A stretch of DNA of 64,000 nucleotides from Lepeophtheirus salmonis. Taxonomy: Eukaryota; Arthropoda; Copepoda; Siphonostomatoida; Caligidae. Every line of letters starts with the position of its first letter. The first letter of the stretch is position 1. Shown here piece by piece: positions 48,040-57,062 of the stretch. The notes under the pieces were generated by a model. That model did no database searches and was not told the origin of the DNA. It was given only the letters and a program-made list of their open reading frames with translations. Where the stretch lies: assembly GCF_016086655.4 (NCBI RefSeq), contig NW_027293787.1:61001-125000 (forward strand), written 5' to 3'. Position numbers and translations under genes: made by a program.

Positions 48040-48415
48040 GTGTTCAATCAGATTTTGAATATAATTCAATCTACCTATTGAAGAAAGTTTTTGTATTTTA
48101 GAAAAATCGGGGGGAGTTATAACATATAACTGGAGGTGGGTTTATGTAAGAGTGCAAGGAGAATACGAGAGCGAAACTTATGGTACTACTGAATTAAGAC
48201 TTATTTTTATTGATAAAAACCTTGTTTATGTATTGCATGTTAAAAAAGAAACCGAAAAACAATATGCTAACCCTTACAATTTGAAAAATCTTTTAGAGGA
48301 GATAAAGAATAATGGTCATGACGTTTCATTATATCAACTATCACAAAAGAAGAAGAAGAGAAGGGAATGAACATGGGCATTTGCTGGAATTACTCTGATG
48401 TCGATCCCCAATTCT
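48040..48415 (+). repeat. Dispersed repeat R1, rearranged copy
   Basis: Begins with a part that in the 44-kb copy is near the end (AATCAGATTTTGAATATAAT at 48050) and continues with the 39.5-kb-like part (48160-48240) and then the 44.3-kb-like first half (48240-48415). The order therefore differs from 44337-44700, as expected if the unit exists in head-to-tail arrays. Confidence 0.55.
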
Positions 48416-48419
48416 GCTC

Positions 48420-49130
48420 TGAGTTAGCCCAAGACTCTGGCAGTTTCAATTTTCTTATGAACTTTTGACATATTTTTTTGGATACATCAGCACATGTAGG
48501 TGAAATCATCATCTTTAATTGCCAGGGCCCTCGATGTAAATGATGTCTTGTGGATTTTGTATGGGGAAACCGATATTTTCCATTATTTAAGAGGGAGTTT
48601 GTGGTGAGATTCAGGCCATGAACAGTTATTATATTACCATTTATTGTTTCTATTTCTAAATTCCTAGGATTTTCTATTCCCATAAAAAAAATAATTTTGA
48701 ATTAATTTTGTCTAGCACTATCCTCCACTGTTGATGTAGAATCAAAGACATGATCCCCGTGCCATATAATTCTTTGTACAGCTGCCCAAGTCTGAGATAT
48801 AGTCTACTAAAAAACTGTTTGATATGTCAGAGCTGAGTATAATCCATTAATATATACTAGAACTACATACACTCGATCTCCATTCAAGACCTGGTTAATT
48901 AGACACCAATATGTTTTATGAGTATTTTAAGCCCCGGAATATAAGTCTTGTGAAAGAAACACAAAAGCTATTTGCACTCCTCCTTGAATGCCAAATCAGC
49001 CAATGATCGTATGCCTTATATTGGACTTAAGTAATGATAAATATATAATAAATGTCAACGCGGGTCTGGAGATTCAAACCTTGACGAAAAAAGATTGTTT
49101 TATATGTTAAAACCCTAAGTATAACTCAAT
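48420..49130. other. Intergenic, unassigned minus-strand frame
   Basis: A 97-codon minus-strand frame (48390-48683) is more mixed in composition than chance A+T-rich frames, but I recognise no domain in it. A LINE fragment follows directly at higher coordinates, so it could be transposon-derived. Confidence 0.35.
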
Positions 49131-49139
49131 TTGAATCAA

Positions 49140-49400
49140 ATTCTTCTTGACTTTGATACTCAATGCCCAATACATTATTTTTTCCTTTGATAGTGGGATC
49201 CGTTGCCTTTCTCTCCCTCTAGTGCAGTGCCCATTATTTCATCGAAAGTTTGTTGTAATATTTTATTCCATACGGATTCCTTATCAAAAATTCGTTTGAG
49301 TAATGTAAAAAGCATCGTTTTCCAAAAATCTTTCAATCTTAATAAACCCAGCCTGCCTAACTTCTTGAGGAAATTGATATATGTTAGTTAATGTGGTATT
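49140..49400 (-). pseudogene. LINE ORF2 C-terminal fragment
   Basis: Minus-strand translation reads FLKKLGRLGLLRLKDFWKTM, LFTLLKRIFDKESVWNKIL. This aligns with GLGMISLRVFWKTLLFSWVG, RIFEEGSVWSEHL in the 26.3-30.8 kb LINE, residue for residue at GLG---L--FWKT-LF----RIF---SVW. It is a second, short copy of the same or a sister family. The open frame on the plus strand here is a shadow. Confidence 0.7.
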
Positions 49401-49595
49401 TCTTTATTTTTCTTGAATCTTATATTTATTAATACTAATTATTGAGTCCTTTGTTCGAATACATTAGTCATTACATAAGTGGGATTATTATTTACATTTA
49501 ATAAACGAAGGCAAACGAGCTTGATCCTATACGAATTTTCCTAGTGCCAGTAATCCCAGGACAAACTTTTCCATTACAAATTTTCCATTGGCGAG

Positions 49596-49871
49596 TGTAG
49601 TGAAAACTACAAAGGTTCTTCTTTTATTCTTCTTCCCCTCCTCTTATTTATTATGTGTATATGTAAAGTACTGTTCAATCTTTATAGCATAAATAGCTGT
49701 AGCTCTCATGTACATATTTGTCAGAGTAGTATCGAGTAACATGGATGTCTATAATATACTTGTTTATATATAATTCCTTTAAGTCTCATTCCTCTTCACA
49801 TTCTTCTTGTTTCTCTCGGTCGTCCTGCATTTCCGGTATTGAGTGTCTTTCAACCTCGTCAAGACACAAAA
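49596..49871 (-). mobile_element. Solo LTR (same family as the 56.3-56.6 kb LTR)
   Basis: Bounded by TGTAGTG on the left and GACACAAAA on the right, flanked by a perfect 5-bp duplication GCGAG (49591-49595 and 49872-49876). It shares with 56307-56591 the words TATATGTAAAGTAC, TTCTCTCGGTC-TCCTG-ATTTC and CTCAACCTCGTCAAGACACAA-like text near the right edge (TTCAACCTCGTCAAGACACA here). No internal sequence remains, so it arose by recombination between two LTRs. Orientation is taken from the minus-strand pol genes of the related elements. Confidence 0.8.
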
Positions 49872-49989
49872 GCGAGCTTTCCTGACACACATCATATGAA
49901 ACATAGACATCCTTTACTTAATAGAAAAAGATGTCTTTGCAAATAATAGATAGGGAGCATAAAATTGAAAAGTGCTTTCATTAGATGTT

Positions 49990-50590
49990 GAGACTCGGTC
50001 CAGCACCGAATTTTTTTCAGTTCGGTCTTAAGTGATTTTTCTAAACTTTGTGCAGTTTAAGACCGTGAACTGATTTTTTTGGTTTTACTTTTTAGACCAA
50101 TTTAGATTCGGTTTCACTTTATGGACCGTTTTTTTTTGGCCCCAATTTATGAACCGAATTTTTTCGGTCTTATACATATATTATGAGAGACCAATTTGTT
50201 TTTCTATATCACCTGTCATTCATTTATTTTCAAAAAATCTAAAAGTCGGTTCTAGAACAAATAATGTATAAATATAGGAACCAGGACTATTTTCTTTGTA
50301 TAACGTCATTGTACTTGAAAAAATATTATGTCATGCTAAAAACAATTTATCTGTAAAATCGGTCTAGACCGATTTTCTTTGGAAACGAATTAGATAGAAT
50401 TTTTACTTTGGACCGATCTAGATTGAATTTTTTCTATGGACCGATCTAGACCGAACTTTTCCTTTGACCGAATTTTTTATATCTAGACCGAACTTTTCCT
50501 GACCGATCTAGACCAGACCGACCTTTTTTGTTGGACCGAAAGTTTGGTCCAACAAAAATATAACCGTCTCAGACAGGTCTAGGATTTCCA
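49990..50590. repeat. Degenerate array of a GGTCTAGACCGAATTTTT-type unit
   Basis: At least ten imperfect repeats of GGACCGATCTAGACCGAATT and shorter forms, spaced about 25-45 bases, with T-tracts between them. The core GGTCTAGACC is self-complementary. The left part (49990-50170) carries variants such as GACTCGGTCCAGCACCGAA and AGTTCGGTCTTAAG. Single units occur at 33.2 kb, about 16.52 kb and perhaps 2.5 kb. Not coding. Confidence 0.65.
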
Positions 50591-50984
50591 GACCGAAACC
50601 CAACAATAGTTTTCATATTAGCGGGGACAGGGCTGGTGCAAGGATATTTATTGGCGCTGATATGTTTTACAAATTTTCTGACTGACATCTCCCTTTAACG
50701 AATACATTATTGGGTGACTTTTTTTTTAGTAAATAAAATATGGACTCTTTCATTTTTTCCCAATCGAAAAAGCCTCTCATAATTAAATTTATGCGTTTTT
50801 TTTATTTTACATACGAATGTTTTTTTTATTACCATTTTTGAAAAAGGTAAAAGTTTTTTTTTTGTTTTGTTTTGTCCTTTTCTTGATCCCGGTAATTTTG
50901 CCTTAAATTATTCTGCCTCAGGACATTTTGCAATAGAAAAAAGGGAGGCTAGGTAATTTTACCTTAAAGTCATTTTGCCCCATA

Positions 50985-51903
50985 CAGGGTGTCCACGATA
51001 AATTGGAACTATCTTAAAATTCAACCTGCTTTATAAAAATAGAATTTGGAGTGTATTTGTTAATATGAAAAAGTTAGACATGATGTTAAGCAATAAATTT
51101 ATTCAACATGTCCTCCCTCAGCAGCCACCATCTCCTCCATCCTGCCCCTAAAGGATTTGCATGCCCTGATGACTTTCGCGGAATCGACAACATTCCACTC
51201 CCTCGCAATGGAGCCCGGGAACTTTGTGGTGAGGACCGCAGGGACCTCTTCTCTCTCCTTGGCAAGCCATCTGTCATTCTGGACGTTGTAGCTTCTGTCG
51301 ACAGTCCAGTTCTTCTCATCGGAGAAGAAGATGATTCTTCCTTCATGGCTCTTCAGGCCATACAGGAGACGCTTACCGTTGGTGAGCCTGGTGGCCTTTT
51401 TGGATGCCATGAGGATGTGTTATTTGGCCATTTGGTATGACCTGTACCCGAGGTCCTCATTCCCAGTCTTGGAGACCAGCTGCTTGCTCACTCCAACAAA
51501 ATTGGCCAACCCGAACAAGGAAGTCCCCGGCGAAGCCTTGGCGTACTTCCGGAGGCCTTCAAGGAAGCGGGGAGTGCGGATTCGGTCACTTCTCATGTTG
51601 TGGGCCTTGCAGCAGACCTTCCCCTCAGCCTCCCAGGCATTAAAGACCCGGTACACTGTGGTCTTGGGGTAGTTAAGAAGCTTGTTGATAGCAGAGGGCT
51701 TGTGTCCTGCGCGAGCCAATTCGAGGATGGCGTCTCTCCTTGCTTGTTCCAGGATGACTATTGTTAGTTGTCAAAACAATTTTGGTGGAAGTTATAGTGT
51801 ATTGTTCACGCAACCTTTTATATTAGTATGATTTAACCCCGAATATCCACATTATGGATCTGGATGAAGTTTAAAGTATTTCCAATTTATCGTAGACACC
51901 CTG
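50985..51903 (-). mobile_element. Tc1/mariner transposon, copy 2, nested in the GGCAAAATG element
   Basis: Termini CAGGGTGTCCACGATAAATT and, reverse complemented, CAGGGTGTCTACGATAAATT, flanked by TA at 50983-50984 and 51904-51905. It is very similar in sequence to copy 1 at 35764-36904, but retains the left subterminal 125 bp that copy 1 lost and lacks about 350 bp of the middle of the transposase gene. It starts at the very end of the left inverted arm of the host element, so it inserted later. Confidence 0.9.
51099..51750 (-). pseudogene. Tc1/mariner transposase (copy 2), catalytic core deleted
   Basis: Relative to copy 1, the ATG has become CTG and two bases are missing shortly after. The frame from 51719 reads MARAGHKPSAINKLLNYPKT and continues through the second HTH to a TAA at 51420-51422 (a Gln codon in copy 1). 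From 51410 it continues TRLTNGKRLLYGLKS, IIFFSDEKNWTVD with the first Asp, and VPAVLTTKFPG. That is fused directly to SIAREWNVVDSAKVIRACKS, so the segment with the second and third catalytic Asp is gone. The intact end FRGRMEEMVAAEGGHVE shows what copy 1 lost. Plus-strand frames here are shadows. Confidence 0.9.
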
Positions 51904-52429
51904 TATATATGTTGCCTTAATAATTTAATAAATGTGATTTATACGTCGTTATCGTTTATTATTGGTTGACATCCTTTGAATCTTCTAAATACAAATCTGC
52001 AATATTTATTAGTATAAAATACATCAAATGTTTGTTTTCTTTTGGAATAATGATGGAATTATGTTCTTGCTTCATATTATACTTGTTGGTCAATCCATGA
52101 GTTCTTCTATTCGAATCGTTGTCGTGTTTTTGTTTTTCTTATTATACTAATTTTAAGAGCTACTTTGTCTCTTGTTTAATTCATTATAAAGTGATATTTT
52201 GTAGGTGGATGCATCGAAATTTTGGGGGATGATTCTATAATTTTTCAAGCAGAAAACAATTATTTATTGAGTTTTATAGTAATTCACATTACATATTTTA
52301 ATTAAAAAATTCCTATGGAACATCAATTTTTAACAAGAATGACTTATAAATCTCATTTATTTATAAATTAATATCCATGAGGCAAAATGGCTTTAAGGCA
52401 AAATTACCTAGCGCCCCTTTTTCTAAACT

Positions 52430-52985
52430 GTATGAATATTTAGTTTAATGATGTTTTTTAGAGGAATATTTGTAACAAATTATATAGAGTCCTCAATGTT
52501 GCAAATTGTTATACCTCATTTTTGAGTTAAATTACCTTAATATGATTACTTTCCTGAAGATTTTGATTAATTGATAATAAATAAAATAACAGCTTTTATT
52601 TTTAAATGTATCAGTGAATAATAATAATTATAATTTAAAAATAAAACCCCCATTCAATTAGGGTATGAATAAAAATCCTCTTGAACAACGAAATATTACA
52701 TGCTAAAAGATATTTTCAATTTAACGTTATTTGCGATTAATTAAATAATCAATCCATTTACTAATTATAAAATATATAACTACAGGGGCTCCACAAGATT
52801 ATATATTTTTTAGAGGGGTGGGGTTTAGTCTCAATTTCTTTTTAGAAAAGTAATTCTTATTAAAAAACAAATGCCACGTAAAAAATTTTCAATCTCAAAT
52901 TTAATCCCATTTTGAAATATTAAAATTCTTTACTCATCGTGAATGGATCGTTTTATTGTTTTTATCCTGGTAACTCATTCCCAAA
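52430..52985. other. Intergenic, nothing recognised
   Basis: A+T-rich DNA, no gene or RNA recognised. Confidence 0.5.
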
Positions 52986-52989
52986 GAAA

Positions 52990-54965
52990 GATTCCACTCT
53001 ACTCCCTAATGAGTTCTGGTAGTTTTTCGGTGATGAATTTTCCTCCGTCATCCCTCGTGGAATCCGAATTCGAACATCTCTTGAGATGGATGATCAAATT
53101 AGAAGTATCTTCCTTAGATTGCCTTGGTCTTCCTCTTCCGAGCATGACATTATGAAATTGGCATTGAAATCGGAAAAAATGTAGTGATAATGTTAAATAT
53201 TTGCTAGTACATCCCCCATGGGATCACTTAAAAATACAAAATGGAACAAAAATCCTTGGTGATGCATATTTGTTAGAAAGATCTATTATCACTATGTATT
53301 ATGAATAAGTTATCAGGGTCTAAAGAAGAATGTCGTTTTTTCTCATTTTTCAGCCTAAAAATAGAAATATATCGTGTTCAGAACAAGACATAGAATCAAT
53401 AAAAACATTCTATACCCATAAAAAACACTTTTACATAAGTTTCTTTTAATTTGGGGATTGTTTTAAGGGTAAAGTATGACTCTGAACGATAATAGTCCTG
53501 AATTACTATAATTCCAGATATTTCAGAATTCGGATGAATGAGAGAAAAACTGAGGTCAGTTTTGGATTCTGCAATCCTGGATAAATTCGATTATTGTCTT
53601 CCGTTTATTTGTACAAAAATTCCCCCCACCCTAAAAGTTCCCCTGTGTTATCATTATCAATAAAAAAATTTAGTAAACATTGACAAGTTACTTGAAAAGC
53701 CTGGTAGGGCGAACTCCAAGAAATATGTTGCAGGATTGCTCTGGAAAGTATGAGAAAGGATCTTCTTTAGCATCCTTGATAAGAAGTCTTAGGACTTTGC
53801 ATTTAGATTTTCCCAAGTATTTATATAATCTTGAGGTCTTCGATCTCATCTCTTGTTATTTATTCTTTCGAAATAGGCTTATTTTCAACATCAACTAACG
53901 ATAACTTCATATTTAAAGTGCTGGTACCTCTTCCCAAAAAACATATATCTCATGAATTTTATCAGATTTAAACTTCTTTTTCTTGCAGCTGAAAGTGTTC
54001 AAAAACGCACTCTTGCTCCCATTGGAATCCCTAATTATATTAAAATGAAATACAAAAAGAAATAATTATATATATATAATATGGTAAATTTAAAAGCACA
54101 ATGAACGCAGATTATCCTTAAATCTGGCTCCGGTTTAATCTAAGGATCCATTTAGTTTTAATGATACATTGATGCAATAAAGTACTCAGTCATTATTAGA
54201 GATGAGTTATTAATAAAGTCCTTGAAATGGAACGTAATTCATAAATAATGTTAAGCTTATTGATATTTAACCATCGGAAATCCAGTCGAATAATTCACAG
54301 AGGAACAATAGGCGGGGAGGGGGATTTTGTACAAATGAATTGAAGACAATAATCGAATTTATCTATGAGCGCAAAAATATAAAACTGATCTTAGTTTTTC
54401 TCACAGTCATCTGAATTCTTAAATATCTGGGATTATAGTAATTCGGAACTATTATCGCTATTTTTTACCTTTAAAACAATCCCCAAATTAAAAGTAGGAT
54501 TAATAAAGCTTAAGTAAAAGTATTTATATTGATTTTATTTTTATTTTGAGCTCGATATATTTCCATTTTTAGGCTGAAAATTATGAAAAATGATAGTCTT
54601 CTTTAGACCCTTATAACTTATTCATAATATACATAGAGATGAAGAGTATCATAGCTTATATTTTTGAAAAATATTTAATGTATAATCGAAAAAAAGATCT
54701 ATTTAAAAAATATTTATTTCCAAGAATTTTTGCTCCATTATGATGTGATCCTATTTTCTATAAGATTGTACTAGCAAATAGATGACATTTTCATCTTATT
54801 TCCCCCAATTTCATGACGTTATATCTCGTAAAAGGAAGATCGAGGCAATCGAAGGAAGATAATTGTAACTGTTCGAATTTGGATTCCAAATTCCATGAGG
54901 AACGAGAATTCATCCGAAAAAAACTACCAGAACTCATAAGGAAGTAGGGTTTCTCCCCAGGCATT
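52990..54965. repeat. Large imperfect inverted repeat (foldback-like), arms ~660 bp
   Basis: The arm at about 52990-53645 aligns with the reverse complement of about 54296-54965. Shared words in order include TATGAGTTCTGGTAGTTTTT-like text, GAATTCGAACA, ATTTGCTAGTACA, TATTATGAATAAGTTAT and AGGGTCTAAAGAA. Farther in are TTTCAGCCTAAAAAT-like text, ATTTGGGGATTGTTTTAA, ATTACTATAATCCCAGATAT-like text and GATTATTGTCTTC. The arms are clearly related but diverged (perhaps 75-80% by eye). The spacer is about 650 bp. No transposase is recognised. The right arm abuts a broken gypsy integrase. It could be a foldback transposon or an inverted duplication. Confidence 0.75.
53650..54290. other. Spacer of the inverted repeat, one short unassigned frame
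   Basis: Contains a 72-codon frame at 53680-53898 with mixed composition (for example GRTPRNMLQDCSGKYEKGSS) and no recognised domain, and otherwise A+T-rich DNA with a short (TA)n tract near 54068. Confidence 0.35.
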
Positions 54966-54984
54966 TTATTGCAGGTAGTAGGGA

Positions 54985-55165
54985 GCAGAGAAGGATACGT
55001 CTACCCCCCATTCTGACAATTTTGAGGTGAGGCTTTGACTGGAAAACTGAGGAACATTGTCTCAATGAAGCTTCTCCTGAAATCTCAATATGGAAAACCA
55101 ACACAAGAGTTGCTGAAGCGTTGAGAAAGTGGAGGTGTTAGGCATTGATACAGCCTCGTTCCATC
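54985..55165 (-). pseudogene. Integrase fragment of the gypsy element
   Basis: The minus-strand frame reads TSTFSTLQQLLCWFSILRF, then after a stop DNVPQFSSQSLTSKLSEWGV and DVSFSAPYYLQ, a stop, and NA. The family pattern is T---L---F--FG-P--L-SDNGPQF-S--F--F---G---- SAPYHPQSNG, so the second catalytic Asp (DN) is present, the Gly after it is Val, and the third catalytic Glu lies beyond the break. The sequence leaves this family at about 54965, where the inverted repeat begins. Confidence 0.7.
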
Positions 55166-55179
55166 TTGGATCCCAATCC

Positions 55180-55640
55180 ATTCAAAGGAGAATATTTTGT
55201 ATGCCAATTTGAAGGTAGTCAATATTTACAAGTTGCCAAGCATTAGTAAGCAAGTAGTTCTTTTCTGTGGCGTTCAACATGCCAGAGGCGAATGCGATGG
55301 AATGATCAATTAAATTGATTAGGGAGAGAAAACGCACCCTTTCCGACGGGAGATGTGTCAGTTGAGAGAAACAACGGCAGGGTAGGATCATAGGCGCCAA
55401 GGAGAGGTGCATTAGAAACAGCTTGCTTAACTTTAGAGAAGCTCAGCTTAGCCTGCACTGACCAATTGAAAGGCAATAAAAGTTACCATAAAATTGGACC
55501 AGACCAAGGAAAGATTTTACTTGGGACAATGAAGTAGGGGGTACAGAAGTCAAATATAGGGTAACAAGTTCCAGGTCAAGGGATTTGCCTTTCTCATCAA
55601 CCATCTTGTTTCCACATAAACCACCTCCCAACAATATGTG
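55180..55640 (-). pseudogene. RT connection / RNase H fragment of the gypsy element
   Basis: The frame 55634-55443 contains DEKGKSLDLELVTLYLTSVP, then SLSQVKSFLGLVQFYGNF, the RT-to-RNase H joint of Ty3/gypsy pol. In another frame follow FSKVKQAVSNAPLLGAYDPT and LPLFLSTDTSPVGKGA, matching the first RNase H Asp block (CDAS--GVGA; Asp kept in TDTS). The next frame, 55412-55182, gives IDHSIAFASGMLNATEKNYL, which is also RNase H (PI-FAS--L---E-NY). Three frames are needed. It is not functional. Confidence 0.75.
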
Positions 55641-55824
55641 ACTAAGTAATTAAAAACTATTATATTTCATTATAGTCGACAACACGTGTCTTTAACACGA
55701 TTACAATGACTCTACTTTTTATACGCATGACGATAACCTACAATACGTTCACCTCATTGGGTTATGAATATGCAATGGTTTCTCCTCTGGATCATCCAGA
55801 GTTAGATGAGGGTACATCGAGTGA

Positions 55825-56125
55825 GCTCGATGTGTCTCCCAGGGACGAATAGGGTGCTCGTGTCCTTAAAACCTCTATAAGGGTGAACGATGTTTCTCCT
55901 AGGAACGAGTAGGGTGCTCGTGTGCCTTTAACCTCTATAAGGGTGAACGATGTTTATCCCAGGTACGGAGAAGGTGCTTGCGGTCCTAAAACCTCTTTGA
56001 GGTGAACGATATTTCTCCCAGGAACGGGTAGCGTGCTTGCGTTCCTAAAACCTCTTTGAAGGTGAACGATATTTCTCGCAGGAACAGGCAGTGTGCTCGC
56101 GTTCCTAAAAACCTCTATGAGGAGC
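55825..56125 (-). repeat. 60-bp tandem array, about five units
   Basis: Five consecutive units of 60 bp, with starts of GGTGAACGAT at 55882, 55942, 56001 and 56061 and a diverged first unit (from about 55822). Each contains CTCC-AGG-ACG-GTAG-GTGCT and AAAACCTCT-T-A-GG. Since 60 is a multiple of three, the minus strand encodes a repeating 20-residue peptide (for example EVFRNASTLPVPARNIVHLQ in one unit). It sits where gag or a leader region would be in the surrounding gypsy element, so it may be an expanded part of that element. Confidence 0.8.
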
Positions 56126-56306
56126 AGTGTTCTCCTTTCTCTGGTGCGCATGCTCAGAGCACGCCACGTCTATGGAGATAAATTTTGTATATACAAGAGC
56201 AAATGGTTTGTCCGCGCCTGGTTATGGATGGAGCGGATCAATAAGCTTCTATTCATGGAAAAGAACCTGGTTAAGCACCGGCATGGATTTGGTGCTTGGG
56301 GGGTGG

Positions 56307-56591
56307 TGTAATGTATTCGTGTTTCATTCAACCTTGTTCTCTTACTTCTCTTATTTTCTTGTATGTATATATATATGTAAAGTACAGTCTTTTACCTCGT
56401 TTTAAGTAAAAATAGTCGTGTATTTTATGTATGAATCAGAAAAGGTTATTATGTTAAAAAGAATATAATTGTTCTTATTATACAACTTTCGTTTTATTCC
56501 TCCACGTTTTTCCTCTCCTCATTTCTCTCGGTCATCCTGGATTTCTTGGTTTAAATAGTTTGTGTCTCCTCAACCTCGTCAAGACACAACA
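56307..56591 (-). repeat. LTR of the minus-strand gypsy element
   Basis: From 56591 down it starts TGTTGTGTCTTGACGAGG and ends CATTACA at 56307, giving TG...CA boundaries. It matches the 49596-49871 solo LTR along most of its length. It has a TA-rich promoter-like core near 56360 (ACTTTACATATATATATAC on the minus strand). The primer-binding site beyond 56307 was not identified. Confidence 0.65.
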
Positions 56592-56834
56592 AATAATCAG
56601 ATTTAGCCTTTTTTATATTTGGTCTAAAATTGAATTAAATTTGAATATAATAATTTTTTTTATGTAGCCATATAACTTAATAGGTTCTGTGGCACATTAA
56701 AATATTTCAAGTGGTAATGCAGCCGATAATATTCAGCGCATTTTTATTGATATATATAAATATTTTTCGGAAAATCAAACTTTTGTATGATAAGTAATTG
56801 TCATGAGAGACTCAATTTTATTTTGCAAAATATA

Positions 56835-57040
56835 CCTCGGCCAACAGGTTTTGCAGGTGGACAGCTGGTACCCAAGAGGGATCAAAACCTATTGCCACCG
56901 GTATCATTGACCCATTTTAATATCCTAGTGAACCTCTTATCGAAAAAGTGAGTCATTAGCCCCCGCCATAAACCTCAGCACATAGGTTGTGCAAGTGAAC
57001 TTGTGCATGGAAAGCCCCATCACTCATAATTTCAGAAATA
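56835..57040 (-). repeat. Repeat monomers M, two copies, reverse orientation
   Basis: The reverse complement of 56835-56920 reads GGTGGCAATAGGTTTTGATC, CCTCTTGGG-ACCAGCTGTCC and matches 60335-60415. The reverse complement of about 56950-57035 reads CAAGTTCACTTGCACAACCT, ATGTGCTGAGGTTTATG and resembles 59600-59668. The cluster ends about 20 bases before the Tc1/mariner at 57063. Confidence 0.6.
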
Positions 57041-57062
57041 AATCGCCACTTTCACTCTGTTA

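Larger units (their letters stand above)
50934..52425. mobile_element. Non-autonomous element with ~50-bp inverted termini (GGCAAAATG family)
   Basis: The left arm (50934-50983), when reverse complemented, reads ATGGGGCAAAATGACTTTAA, GGTAAAATTACCTAGC and CCCTTTTTTCTA. The right arm (52377-52425) reads ATGAGGCAAAATGGCTTTAA, GGCAAAATTACCTAGC, and CCCCTTTTTCTA. A related third arm-like segment lies outside at 50890-50935 (GGTAATTTTGCCTTAAATTA). Removing the nested Tc1/mariner copy leaves an element of about 570 bp with no coding capacity. A partial relative is at 6250-6545. The target duplication is not clear. Confidence 0.55.
54970..56591 (-). mobile_element. Ty3/gypsy element, 5'-LTR side, truncated
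   Basis: Minus-strand order from high coordinates: LTR (56591-56307), a region holding a 60-bp tandem array, RT/RNase H (about 55640-55180) and integrase (about 55165-54985). It then stops at the inverted repeat and has no 3' LTR. This order agrees with the same strand for all parts. Gag and most of RT are missing. The LTR relates it to the solo LTR at 49.6 kb and to the fragment at 18.5 kb. Confidence 0.7.

Noticed and set aside
49055..49100. tRNA-like B box (GGAGATTCAAACC reversed)
   Set aside because: No acceptor stem, anticodon arm or proper T-stem could be formed around it.
51108..51672. Plus-strand frames of 110 and 113 codons and a minus-strand 86-codon frame in the 51-kb transposon
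   Set aside because: Shadows of the minus-strand transposase remnant.
55825..56125. Regular 60-bp spacing suggested a CRISPR array
   Set aside because: The whole unit is repeated with no separate variable spacers, and the context is a eukaryotic retrotransposon.
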